NCBI GenBank assembly: GCA_013696185.1
Contig: JACCZA010000115.1
Location: 1 to 6,679 of the forward strand
Source of the DNA: Actinomycetota bacterium
GTDB lineage: Bacteria > Actinomycetota > Thermoleophilia > Gaiellales > Gaiellaceae
Reading direction: 5' to 3'
Length of the DNA stretch: 6,679 nt
In this document: positions 1 to 5,460 of the stretch, in pieces
How the letters are laid out: each line of letters begins with the position of its first letter
Position numbering within the stretch: the stretch's first letter is position 1
The notes under the pieces: generated by a model
What the model saw: only the letters and a program-made list of their open reading frames with translations
The model's database searches: none
Told to the model about the DNA's origin: nothing
Program-made: the position numbers and the translations under genes

Positions 1-1
1 G

Positions 2-949
2 AGCCTCGAGCGGGCGATCGAGCTCGCGGAGCGCGGACGGGGCACGACGCACCCGAATCCCGTCGTCGGCGCGGTGCTCGTGCGGGGCGGCGAGGTCGTG
101 GGCGAGGGCTGGCACGTGCGCAAGGGCGGACCGCATGCGGAGGTCTCCGCGCTCACGGCCGCAGGAGGGGGGGCCCGTGGCGCCGTCGCGTACGTGTCGC
201 TCGAGCCCTGCTCCCACCACGGCTCGACGCCACCGTGCGCCGAGGCGCTGATCGAGGCGGGGGTCGCGCGCGTCGTGGTGGGTGCGGTCGATCCGAACCC
301 CCGCGTGGCGGGAGGAGGCCTCGCGCGCCTGCGCGCCGCGGGCGTCGAGGTCGAGCTGGCCGAGGGCGAGCTTGCCTTCCGCTCCCGGGCGCAGAACGAG
401 GCGTGGCGCACCTGGGTGGCGGCCGGGCGTCCGTTCGTCACCCTCAAGCTGGCGGTGACGCTCGACGGGCGTGTGACCGTGCCCGACGCGCGCTGGGTCT
501 CGGGCGAGGAGAGTCGACGGCTCGTGCACCGCCTCCGCGCCGGCTCCGACGCCGTGGGGGTGGGGCTGGGGACGTTCCGCGCCGATGCTCCGCGGCTGAC
601 GGTGCGCGGGGTCGAGGTCGCCCGCCAGCCGCGCCGGCTCGTCTTCGGCAGCGGGCCGCTGGACGGCGAGTCGGGGCTCGAGCTGATCAGCGGCGAGCTC
701 GAGGGAGAGCTGCGCCGGCTCGGCGAGGAGGGCGTCCAGTCGCTCCTCCTCGAGGGCGGCCCGACGCTCGCGACCGCCTTCCTCGAGCGGGACCTCGTGG
801 ACAAGCTGCTCGTCTTCGTCGCTCCCCGGCTCTCGGGCGCCGGCCCTCGGCTGCTCGGCGAGCTCACCCAACCGCTCGAGCTGCGCCGCCTTCAGGCCCG
901 GCCCGTCGGTGACGATGTGCTCCTCAGTGCGTATGTCCACGAGCCCTGA
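2..949 (+). CDS. ribD: Bifunctional riboflavin biosynthesis protein RibD (deaminase/reductase), 5' partial
   Basis: RibD deaminates the pyrimidine product of GTP cyclohydrolase II and then reduces its ribose chain with NADPH, two cytosolic steps of riboflavin synthesis. The frame is open from the first bases of the window, so the true start lies upstream and probably only about 6-10 residues are missing; the GTG at 74 lies inside the conserved PNPVVGAV motif and is not the start. The N-terminal cytidine-deaminase-like domain shows the zinc site: HAE (His codon at 134) and PCSHHGSTPPC with both cysteines. The reductase domain shows the LKLAVTLDGR motif, a GLGTFRADAPRLTVR segment and LLLEGGPTLA. 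About 315 residues are visible against roughly 360 in E. coli or B. subtilis; the shortfall lies mostly between PRRLVFGSGPLD and GVQSLLLEGG in the reductase domain. The end overlaps the next gene by 17 bases. The family assignment is very secure. Confidence 0.96.
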   Translation, partial: SLERAIELAERGRGTTHPNPVVGAVLVRGGEVVGEGWHVRKGGPHAEVSALTAAGGGARGAVAYVSLEPCSHHGSTPPCAEALIEAGVARVVVGAVDPNPRVAGGGLARLRAAGVEVELAEGELAFRSRAQNEAWRTWVAAGRPFVTLKLAVTLDGRVTVPDARWVSGEESRRLVHRLRAGSDAVGVGLGTFRADAPRLTVRGVEVARQPRRLVFGSGPLDGESGLELISGELEGELRRLGEEGVQSLLLEGGPTLATAFLERDLVDKLLVFVAPRLSGAGPRLLGELTQPLELRRLQARPVGDDVLLSAYVHEP

Positions 950-1184
950 GCCCGCAGCCTCCCCGGAGAACCGCCTGGTCGGGGCGCTCTCGCACTGGCT
1001 CGCGCGGCACGTCGACGACCGGGAGCTCCTGCAGGAGATCGAGTCGAGCGGCGTGGCCGGGCTCGGTCCGGACTCCGCCGCCGCCGTCGAGGAGCTGCGC
1101 GTAGAGCTCCGCGACGGCAACGGCAGGGGCGAGCTCGAGATGGTCGTGCGCGAGACGCTCGAGACGCTCGCGCTCGGCGGCTAG
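933..1184 (+). CDS. Hypothetical 83-residue acidic protein coupled to ribD
   Basis: I do not recognise this family. With ATG 933 as start the product is 83 residues and overlaps the end of ribD by 17 bases, which suggests translational coupling. In-frame GTG codons at 909 and 927 and an ATG at 915 are alternatives; no Shine-Dalgarno sequence decides between them. After a short Pro/Ser/Glu-rich N-terminus the protein looks mainly helical and acidic, with segments such as LVGALSHWLARHVDDRELL and a Glu/Leu-rich C-terminal half ending LETLALGG. There are no cysteines, no transmembrane segment and no signal peptide. A strong hairpin follows the stop codon directly, so this is probably the last gene of the ribD transcript. 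Its position suggests a link to riboflavin synthesis, but no function can be assigned. Codon use is like that of ribD. Confidence 0.65.
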   Translation: MSTSPEPAASPENRLVGALSHWLARHVDDRELLQEIESSGVAGLGPDSAAAVEELRVELRDGNGRGELEMVVRETLETLALGG

Positions 1185-1188
1185 CCGA

Positions 1189-1220
1189 GCTGCGGCGGGC
1201 TCGACGCCCGCCGCAGCCTT
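1189..1220 (+). terminator. GC-rich hairpin, probable intrinsic terminator
   Basis: A perfect 12-bp inverted repeat (GCTGCGGCGGGC at 1189-1200 pairing with 1206-1217) encloses a 5-base loop (TCGAC). It starts 5 bases after the stop codon of the 83-residue ORF. Only a weak T-containing tail follows (CTTACTGCTTCTGCTT), so this is not a textbook U-tract terminator, though such hairpins are common at actinobacterial gene ends. It lies between convergent genes and could also serve the broken minus-strand gene ending at 1273. Confidence 0.6.
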
Positions 1221-1272
1221 ACTGCTTCTGCTTACGAGGGGATCAGTCGAGGTTGGTGCGACGCTCGCTGCG

Positions 1273-1734
1273 TCACGCGTTCGGGCAGCGTACGTTCGGG
1301 TTGAACGGCGCGAAGATCCCGGCCGGGTTCGCCTGCCAGAGCCAGACGTGCAGGTCGTAGTGCCTCGGCATCTGCGGGTCGTGTCCCTCCATCGGGCCGT
1401 CGAAGGGCTGGCCGAAGACTCGGACGATCGTCGTCCGTCGTCAGCTCCTGGTCTGCGTCCGCCCGCCAGTACTCGACACCGACCAGTCGTACCGTCTTGC
1501 CGAGGGGCACGTCAGGAGCAGCTCGGGCTGGAACGGGTCGATCGAGCGGCTCTCCAGGAGGCTCGGCTTGCCGTAGTGCATCCCCATCGCTCCGAGCCCG
1601 GTCTCGCCGATACAGGGTGACAGCGGGACGTACCCGTCGGCGAGGGCCCGCTTGGGGTCGATGCACTTCGCCGTCGCCCGGCGCACAGCCGCGAGCCCGG
1701 CATCGGCGGACTGGCTCGTCGCCACGCGCGCCGT
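1273..1734 (-). pseudogene. Frameshifted hypothetical protein of a conserved soil-bacterial family (C-terminal part)
   Basis: Read on the minus strand, three segments in two frames join into one recognisable protein. The first frame gives an Ala-rich helix, then SPCIG, GAMGMHYGKPSLL and DPFQPELLL. From about 1507 the sense continues in a second frame as GKTVRLVGVEYWRADADQEL down to about 1418. From about 1416 it returns to the first frame with FGQPFDGPMEGHDPQMP, HYDLHVWLWQANPAG and FNPNVRCPNA, ending at a TGA at 1273-1275. This motif order matches, from memory, a hypothetical family common in actinobacteria and other soil bacteria; I know no function for it. The changes look like a 1-base loss near 1508-1512 and a 2-base loss (or 1-base gain) near 1414-1420. 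Without correction the first frame stops at 1441-1443. It is either a true pseudogene or an intact gene with consensus errors. The upstream limit is uncertain because the frame continues into a barrel-like segment. Confidence 0.7.
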
Positions 1735-1953
1735 CCGAACCGAGCCCCTGAACACGTTGAGATGGGTGAGCGCGGGCTTGCTCGTCAGCTCGTGCCCGTT
1801 GCCTGTGCCGGTGCCGGTGAGCCCCCGGTAGGCACCCGTCGCATGGGCAACCACCCAGCCGGCCGTGATCGCCTTGCCGCTCGCGTCCCTGAACTTCGCC
1901 GAGACGTTGATGACGATGGTGCCCTTCTTTCCCTTCAGGTGTTCGTCAGCCTG
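1735..1953 (-). pseudogene. Remnant of a beta-barrel-like protein (C-terminal part), fused in frame to the downstream gene
   Basis: This minus-strand stretch reads GKKGTIVINVSAKFRDASGK, then AGWVVAHATGAYRGLTGTGTG and THLNVFRGSVR. The alternating strands and the G-TGAYRGLTG-G-G signature resemble the C-terminal half of allene-oxide-cyclase/dirigent-like barrel proteins, in which a 'GTGAYAGLxGxG' motif recurs. This is recall of a pattern, not a search. The N-terminal half and any signal peptide are absent: beyond about 1954 the same DNA encodes a transporter protein on the other strand, so the minus-strand codons up to 2028 are probably shadow. No stop codon separates it from the next domain, so it could be a natural two-domain protein, two genes joined by deletion, or a domain I have misjudged. 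It is unlikely to be functional as it stands. Confidence 0.45.
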
Positions 1954-1958
1954 AGCGC
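1947..1958. other. Apparent rearrangement breakpoint between two truncated genes
   Basis: To the right, plus-strand codons give a typical substrate-binding-protein segment from 1955 onward, but a TGA at 1952-1954 closes that frame. To the left, minus-strand codons give the barrel-like protein from about 1953 downward. Each gene has lost its N-terminal part at the same place, and each missing part would lie on the other side of the point. I saw no transposase, inverted repeat or duplicated target at the join. The exact base is uncertain by about ten positions. Confidence 0.5.
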
Positions 1959-2497
1959 GAGCATCCGGGACGCGCGGGACGAAGGTCACGATCTGGAGCT
2001 TTCGCGACCGCACGGTCCCGGATGACACCGGAGTCGCGCGGTACCTCGCCGGCGTGCTCGCCCGACTCGGCTACCGCACCTCGGTCACCGTCGTTCCGGA
2101 CGGCCTCGCCGTGTACCTCGAGGCCGTTCAGGACTCGCGCAACCGGGCGCAGATCGGCTCGTACGGCTGGGTCGCCGACTACCCCGCTCCTTCGTCGTTC
2201 ATCACCACGATGCTGAGCTGCGGCGCCTTCCGGCCGAGCACGCCTCGGCAGACGAATGTCGCCGAGTTCTGCGATTCCTCGATCGACGCGACGATCGACC
2301 GGGCGCGACGGCTGCAGGCGACGGACCCGACGGCCGCAAACGCGCTCTGGGGCGAGATCGACCGGAGGCTGACGGACCAGGCGCCGTTCGTCGTCACCAG
2401 CACGGCCAAGGACCTCGGCTTCGTCTCCAAGCGCGTCGGCAACTACCAGTACAATCCGCAGTGGGGTGTTCTCCTCAGCCGCCTCTGGGTTCGCTGA
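1955..2497 (+). pseudogene. C-terminal fragment of an ABC transporter substrate-binding protein (family 5, peptide/nickel type)
   Basis: Family 5 extracellular solute-binding proteins capture peptides or similar solutes for an ABC importer and are usually about 500-600 residues. Only the last 180 residues are here. The reading frame starts after a TGA at 1952-1954 with ASGTRGTKVTIWSFRDRT and continues with YLAGVLARLGYR, QIGSYGWVADYPAPSSF, TNVAEFCDSSIDATIDRA, APFVVTSTAKDLGF and the ending GNYQYNPQWGVLLSRLWVR, all typical of the C-terminal lobe. The first possible in-frame start is GTG 2054, which would give a 147-residue product with no signal peptide and no N-terminal lobe, so I call it a remnant. 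No permease or ATPase gene is nearby. In some actinobacteria this domain ends larger proteins with an N-terminal BTAD-type regulator, so the parent may have been such a fusion; that is inference. The fragment itself has no internal stop or frameshift, so the truncation may be recent. Confidence 0.82.
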
Positions 2498-2519
2498 GGG
2501 GACTGCGAGACCGGTGCAC

Positions 2520-2525
2520 TAGCCT
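2520..2525 (+). promoter_or_regulatory. Candidate -10 element for leaderless ribE transcription
   Basis: TAGCCT fits the TANNNT actinobacterial -10 pattern and lies 7 bases before the ribE GTG at 2533, so transcription would begin at or one base before the start codon. No Shine-Dalgarno sequence precedes ribE, which agrees with a leaderless message. No convincing -35 hexamer is visible. The 35-base gap after the transporter remnant leaves no room for an FMN riboswitch. Confidence 0.4.
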
Positions 2526-2532
2526 AGAGAGC

Positions 2533-3129
2533 GTGTTCACCGGGATCGTGCGCGAGCTCGGCCGCGTCCTCTCGCACGAGGGGGGAGAGGGCGGTGTCCG
2601 GCTGCGCATCGAGGCGCCGGCGAGCGCGGCGGGCCTCCAGGTCGGCGACTCCGTCGCGGTCAACGGCTGCTGCCTGACGGCGACCGCGGTCGAGGACGGG
2701 TGCCTCGCGTTCGAGGCGGTGCCCGAGACGCTGCGGCGGACGTCGCTCGGACGCCTCGGCGAGGGCGCGCGGGTCAACGTCGAGGCCGCGCTCCGCGCCG
2801 GCGAGCCGCTCGGCGGCCACTACGTGCAGGGGCACGTCGACGCCGTCGGGAGCGTGCGCTCGGTGCTGCCGGAGGGGATGGGAAAGCGGCTCTGGGTGGA
2901 CGTGCCCCCCGAGGTCTTGCGCCTCTGCGTCGAGAAGGGCTCGCTCGCGGTCGAGGGCGTCTCGCTCACGGTCGCCGCGCTCGACGAGCGGGGGCTCTCC
3001 GTCGCCCTCATCCCGCACACGCTCGCCGGGACGACGCTCGGCGCGCTGCAGCCGGGGGACGCGGTCAACCTCGAGGCGGACGTCCTCGCGAAGTACGTCG
3101 AGCGGCTGCTGGAGTCGCGTGCGTCTTGA
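2533..3129 (+). CDS. ribE: Riboflavin synthase, alpha chain
   Basis: Riboflavin synthase dismutates two molecules of 6,7-dimethyl-8-ribityllumazine to riboflavin plus the pyrimidine that RibH reuses; it is a cytosolic trimer. The start is the GTG that gives the invariant N-terminus (M)FTGIV; an open frame further upstream lacks family similarity. The 198 residues form two similar lumazine-binding domains. The first (about 1-95) holds VNGCCLTA near residue 43. The second (about 96-190) opens with GGHYVQGHVD (His96), then EGVSLTV near 141 and IPHTLAGTTLG. The C-terminus VNLEADVLAKYVERLL is the usual trimerisation helix. Length is normal and no key motif is missing. The last 11 bases overlap the next gene. 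It is first in a tight block with the DUF3237-like gene, ribBA and ribH, and a candidate leaderless promoter sits just upstream. Confidence 0.97.
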   Translation: MFTGIVRELGRVLSHEGGEGGVRLRIEAPASAAGLQVGDSVAVNGCCLTATAVEDGCLAFEAVPETLRRTSLGRLGEGARVNVEAALRAGEPLGGHYVQGHVDAVGSVRSVLPEGMGKRLWVDVPPEVLRLCVEKGSLAVEGVSLTVAALDERGLSVALIPHTLAGTTLGALQPGDAVNLEADVLAKYVERLLESRAS

Positions 3130-3535
3130 GCCCCTCTACCGGCTGACGTTCCGCTACCACGAGGCGTTCCGCTCGGGCGGCGAGGGACTGCTCCTCGCCC
3201 GGGGTCGCTGCGAGGGCCGCCTCGCCGGTCGCCTCGCGGGCGCCAACCGCTACCGCCGCCGCCACGACGGCACGTACCTCCCCGTGCTCGAGGCCGCCGT
3301 CGAGACCGAGTCCGGCGCGACCGTCCTGCTCCGGCTCAGGGGCTACGGTCGGCCCGAGGACGAGCCCGTCGGTCGCGTGCTCGTCGCGATCACCCACTCG
3401 ACGGCGGACGAGGACCTGGTCTGGCTGAACGATGCCCTCGGAGTCGGCGGTGGAGAGGTGCGCGAGGGCCGCGAGATCGTGATCGACGTCGAGCAGGCGG
3501 TCTGGGAGCCCCTCCTCGGTACCATGACGGAGTGA
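3119..3535 (+). CDS. DUF3237-like protein within the riboflavin operon
   Basis: The 138-residue product starts at a GTG that overlaps the end of ribE by 11 bases, with GGAG at 3111-3114 just upstream, and its TGA overlaps the GTG of ribBA by 4 bases (GTGA). It is therefore translationally coupled on both sides. Motifs in order are an N-terminal LEPLYRLTFRY strand, CEGRLAGRLAGANRYRRR, DGTYLP, VETESGATVLLRLRGYGR, a WLND segment (LVWLNDALGVG) and GEVREG near the C-terminus. This pattern resembles the DUF3237 family (small beta-barrel proteins of unknown function), by recall. There is no signal peptide, membrane segment or HAD-phosphatase motif, so it is not an obvious candidate for the missing phosphatase. 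Placement suggests a cytosolic role tied to flavin or lumazine handling, but that is inference. The coding call is firm; the family name is moderately sure. Confidence 0.8.
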   Translation: MRLEPLYRLTFRYHEAFRSGGEGLLLARGRCEGRLAGRLAGANRYRRRHDGTYLPVLEAAVETESGATVLLRLRGYGRPEDEPVGRVLVAITHSTADEDLVWLNDALGVGGGEVREGREIVIDVEQAVWEPLLGTMTE

Positions 3536-4824
3536 GCGTCGAGACTGCCGCCGCCCCGTCCACGAGCCCGTTCGCGGAGATCGAGGCCGCGATCGAGGAC
3601 ATCCGCGAGGGCAAGTTCGTGGTCGTCGTGGACGACGAGAACCGGGAGAACGAGGGCGATCTCACGATCGCTGCGCAGTTCGCGACGCCCGAGGCGATCA
3701 ACTTCATGGCGACCCACGCACGGGGTCTCATCTGTCTCTGCCTGACGGAGGAGCGCTGCGACGAGCTCGGCCTGCGGCCGATGACGGACAACAACGAGAC
3801 GCCGTTCGAGACAGCCTTCACCGTCGCGATCGAGGCGCGTGAGGGCGTGACGACGGGGATCTCCGCCCACGACCGCTCGCGCACGATCCAGGTCGCGATC
3901 GACCCGAGCAAGGGGGCGCCCGACATCGTCCACCCGGGTCACGTGTTTCCGCTGCGCGCGCGCCCCGGCGGCGTGCTGCAGCGCACGGGCCAGACGGAGG
4001 CGGCGGTCGACCTCGCGCGGCTCGCGGGCCTCAACCCCGCCGGGGTCGTCTGCGAGATCATGAACGAGGACGGGACGATGGCGCGCGCCCCCGACCTGAT
4101 CCGCTACTGCGGGCAGCACGGGCTCAAGCTGATCACGGTGGCCGACCTGATCGAGTACCGGCGGCACACCGAAAAGCTCGTCGAGCGCATGACGAGCGTG
4201 CGCCTGCCCACCGCGTACGGCGAGTTCACGGCGATCGCCTTCCGCGAGACGCTGACCGGGAAGCTGCACGTGGCGCTCGTCCACGGCGAGGTCGACGGGC
4301 GCGAGAACGTCCTCGTGCGCGTGCACTCGGAGTGCCTCACCGGCGACGTCTTCCACTCGCTGCGCTGCGACTGCGGCGACCAGCTCGACCTCGCCCTCGA
4401 GCGGATCTCGGGCGAGCCGAGCGGCGTCCTGCTCTACATGTCGCAGGAGGGGCGGGGCATCGGCCTCCTGAACAAGCTCCGCGCCTACGAGCTGCAGGAG
4501 GCCGGGCTCGACACCGTCGAGGCGAACCTGGAGCTCGGCTTCGCCGCGGACGCGCGCGACTACGGGATCGGCAACCAGATCCTCGCCGACCTCGGGCTGA
4601 CCACGATCCGCATCCTCACGAACAATCCGAAGAAGCTGACCGGGATCGAGGGCTTCGGGCTGACCGTCGTCGCGCAGCTGCCGATCGAGGTGTCCGCGAA
4701 CGACGAGAACCGGCGCTATCTGGAGACGAAGCGCGACAAGCTCGGCCACCGGCTGCGTGTCGACCGGCTGCACCATCAAGATCTGCGTTTCGAGCCCCGC
4801 GACTTCGAAGGAGCCGAGGCGTAG
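3532..4824 (+). CDS. ribBA: Bifunctional DHBP synthase / GTP cyclohydrolase II (RibBA) with an altered metal-site residue
   Basis: The N-terminal RibB half makes 3,4-dihydroxy-2-butanone 4-phosphate from ribulose 5-phosphate; the C-terminal RibA half opens GTP to the pyrimidine that RibD uses. The product has 430 residues and starts at GTG 3532 inside GTGA. RibB features: DDENRENEGDL (Arg38, Glu39, Glu41, Asp43), TTGISAHDRSRT, PGHVFPL (His137) and CEIM (Glu175). They align with E. coli RibB at a constant offset of +1. The segment usually read as GHTEAAVDL is GQTEAAVDL here, so the metal-binding His (E. coli His153) is Gln154 (CAG at 3991-3993). RibA features: zinc ligands Cys268, Cys279 and Cys281 in HSECLTGDVFHSLRCDCG, QEGRGIGLLNKLRAY (Tyr319), Asp340 and Arg342 in FAADARD, and LTNNPKK. 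These match E. coli residues 54, 65, 67, 105, 126 and 128. The RibA half therefore looks competent, while RibB activity is in doubt. ribH follows after 3 bases. Confidence 0.97.
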   Translation: MSVETAAAPSTSPFAEIEAAIEDIREGKFVVVVDDENRENEGDLTIAAQFATPEAINFMATHARGLICLCLTEERCDELGLRPMTDNNETPFETAFTVAIEAREGVTTGISAHDRSRTIQVAIDPSKGAPDIVHPGHVFPLRARPGGVLQRTGQTEAAVDLARLAGLNPAGVVCEIMNEDGTMARAPDLIRYCGQHGLKLITVADLIEYRRHTEKLVERMTSVRLPTAYGEFTAIAFRETLTGKLHVALVHGEVDGRENVLVRVHSECLTGDVFHSLRCDCGDQLDLALERISGEPSGVLLYMSQEGRGIGLLNKLRAYELQEAGLDTVEANLELGFAADARDYGIGNQILADLGLTTIRILTNNPKKLTGIEGFGLTVVAQLPIEVSANDENRRYLETKRDKLGHRLRVDRLHHQDLRFEPRDFEGAEA

Positions 4825-4827
4825 CCG

Positions 4828-5424
4828 GTGGGACAGACCCTGGACGAGTCGATCGCACAGCCCGAGCCCGAGGCCGAGGCTCGCCCCGAAGGCGAGCCGG
4901 CGGGGTCGCCCCCCGCCGATCAGCACGCGGGCGGCCGCGTCTCGGTGCCCGAGGGCTACGCGGTGATCGAGGGCGTGCCCCAGGGCGGGCGCCGCCCGGT
5001 CGCGATCGTCGTGAGCCGCTTCAACGGCGAGCTCACCGACCGCCTGCTCGCGAGCGCGCTCGACGAGCTCGAGCGGTCGGGAGTGCCGCAGGACCTCGTA
5101 ACGGTGATGCTCGTCCCCGGTGCGTTCGAGTTGCCGATCGCCGCGATGGCGCTCGCCAAGACGCGCCGCTTCTCCTGCATCGTCGCACTCGGCTGCGTCG
5201 TGCGCGGCGAGACGCCGCACTCCGATCTCGTGGCCGGCGAGGCCGCGAGCGGACTCCAGCTGGCCGGGCTCGAGACGGGCATCCCGGTCTCCTTCGGCGT
5301 GCTCACGCTCGACCGACCGGAGCAGGCGGAGGCCCGGATCGAGAAGGGGGCCGAGGCGGTGCGGACGGCGCTCGAGATGGCGCACGCCTTCGCGCAGGTG
5401 CGCGCCGTCGCGGCCTCCGCGTAG
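4828..5424 (+). CDS. ribH: 6,7-dimethyl-8-ribityllumazine synthase
   Basis: RibH condenses the RibD-derived pyrimidine with dihydroxybutanone phosphate from RibB to give the lumazine substrate of RibE; family members form pentamers or 60-subunit shells. With GTG 4828 the product is 198 residues. Core motifs are VSRFNGELTD (Phe65), VPGAFELP, GCVVRGETPHSDLVAGEA (catalytic-type His131) and SFGVLT with EQAEARI. The aromatic residue that often follows the His is Ser here. The core starts near GYAVIEG, so the first 40 or so residues are an extra acidic, Pro/Glu-rich, probably disordered segment. GTG 4945 would give a normal 159-residue protein, but GAAGGAG at 4807-4813, about 14 bases before GTG 4828, and the 3-base gap after ribBA favour the longer form. 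Function is certain; the start is not. Co-transcription with ribBA is very likely. Confidence 0.96.
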   Translation: MGQTLDESIAQPEPEAEARPEGEPAGSPPADQHAGGRVSVPEGYAVIEGVPQGGRRPVAIVVSRFNGELTDRLLASALDELERSGVPQDLVTVMLVPGAFELPIAAMALAKTRRFSCIVALGCVVRGETPHSDLVAGEAASGLQLAGLETGIPVSFGVLTLDRPEQAEARIEKGAEAVRTALEMAHAFAQVRAVAASA

Positions 5425-5444
5425 GACGCCTCGACCCGACGCGC

Positions 5445-5450
5445 TACACT
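5445..5450 (+). promoter_or_regulatory. Candidate -10 element for rpmB
   Basis: TACACT fits TANNNT and lies 10 bases before the rpmB ATG at 5461, in the 36-base gap after ribH. Standard spacing would start the transcript near 5457, leaving a leader of about 4 bases, and no Shine-Dalgarno sequence is present. The expected -35 position (around 5422-5427) shows only a poor match. This would let rpmB and the downstream gene be transcribed independently of the rib genes. Confidence 0.42.
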
Positions 5451-5460
5451 CGCCCGCGGG

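Noticed and set aside
74..76. GTG as the ribD start
   Set aside because: It falls inside the conserved PNPVVGAVLV motif, and the family sequence continues upstream to the window edge.
1273..2497. Insertion sequence or prophage as the source of the broken-gene island
   Set aside because: No transposase, integrase, terminal inverted repeat or target duplication could be found in either strand, so no mobile element is claimed.
1185..2532. Possible FMN riboswitch before ribE
   Set aside because: No RFN-element core (AGGGGUGAAAUUCCC-like) is visible on the plus strand, and only 35 bases separate the transporter remnant from ribE.
2700..3146. Overlapping plus-strand frame within ribE
   Set aside because: The translation is an Arg/Ala/Gly-rich string typical of an off-frame reading of GC-rich coding DNA, with no motif.
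4441..4443. Ser304 in place of the usual Arg in the YxRQEGR motif of GTP cyclohydrolase II
   Set aside because: By recall, other bacteria carry Asn or Ala at this position (for example YLNQEGRGIGL), and the catalytic Tyr319, Asp340 and Arg342 are intact, so loss of activity is not indicated.
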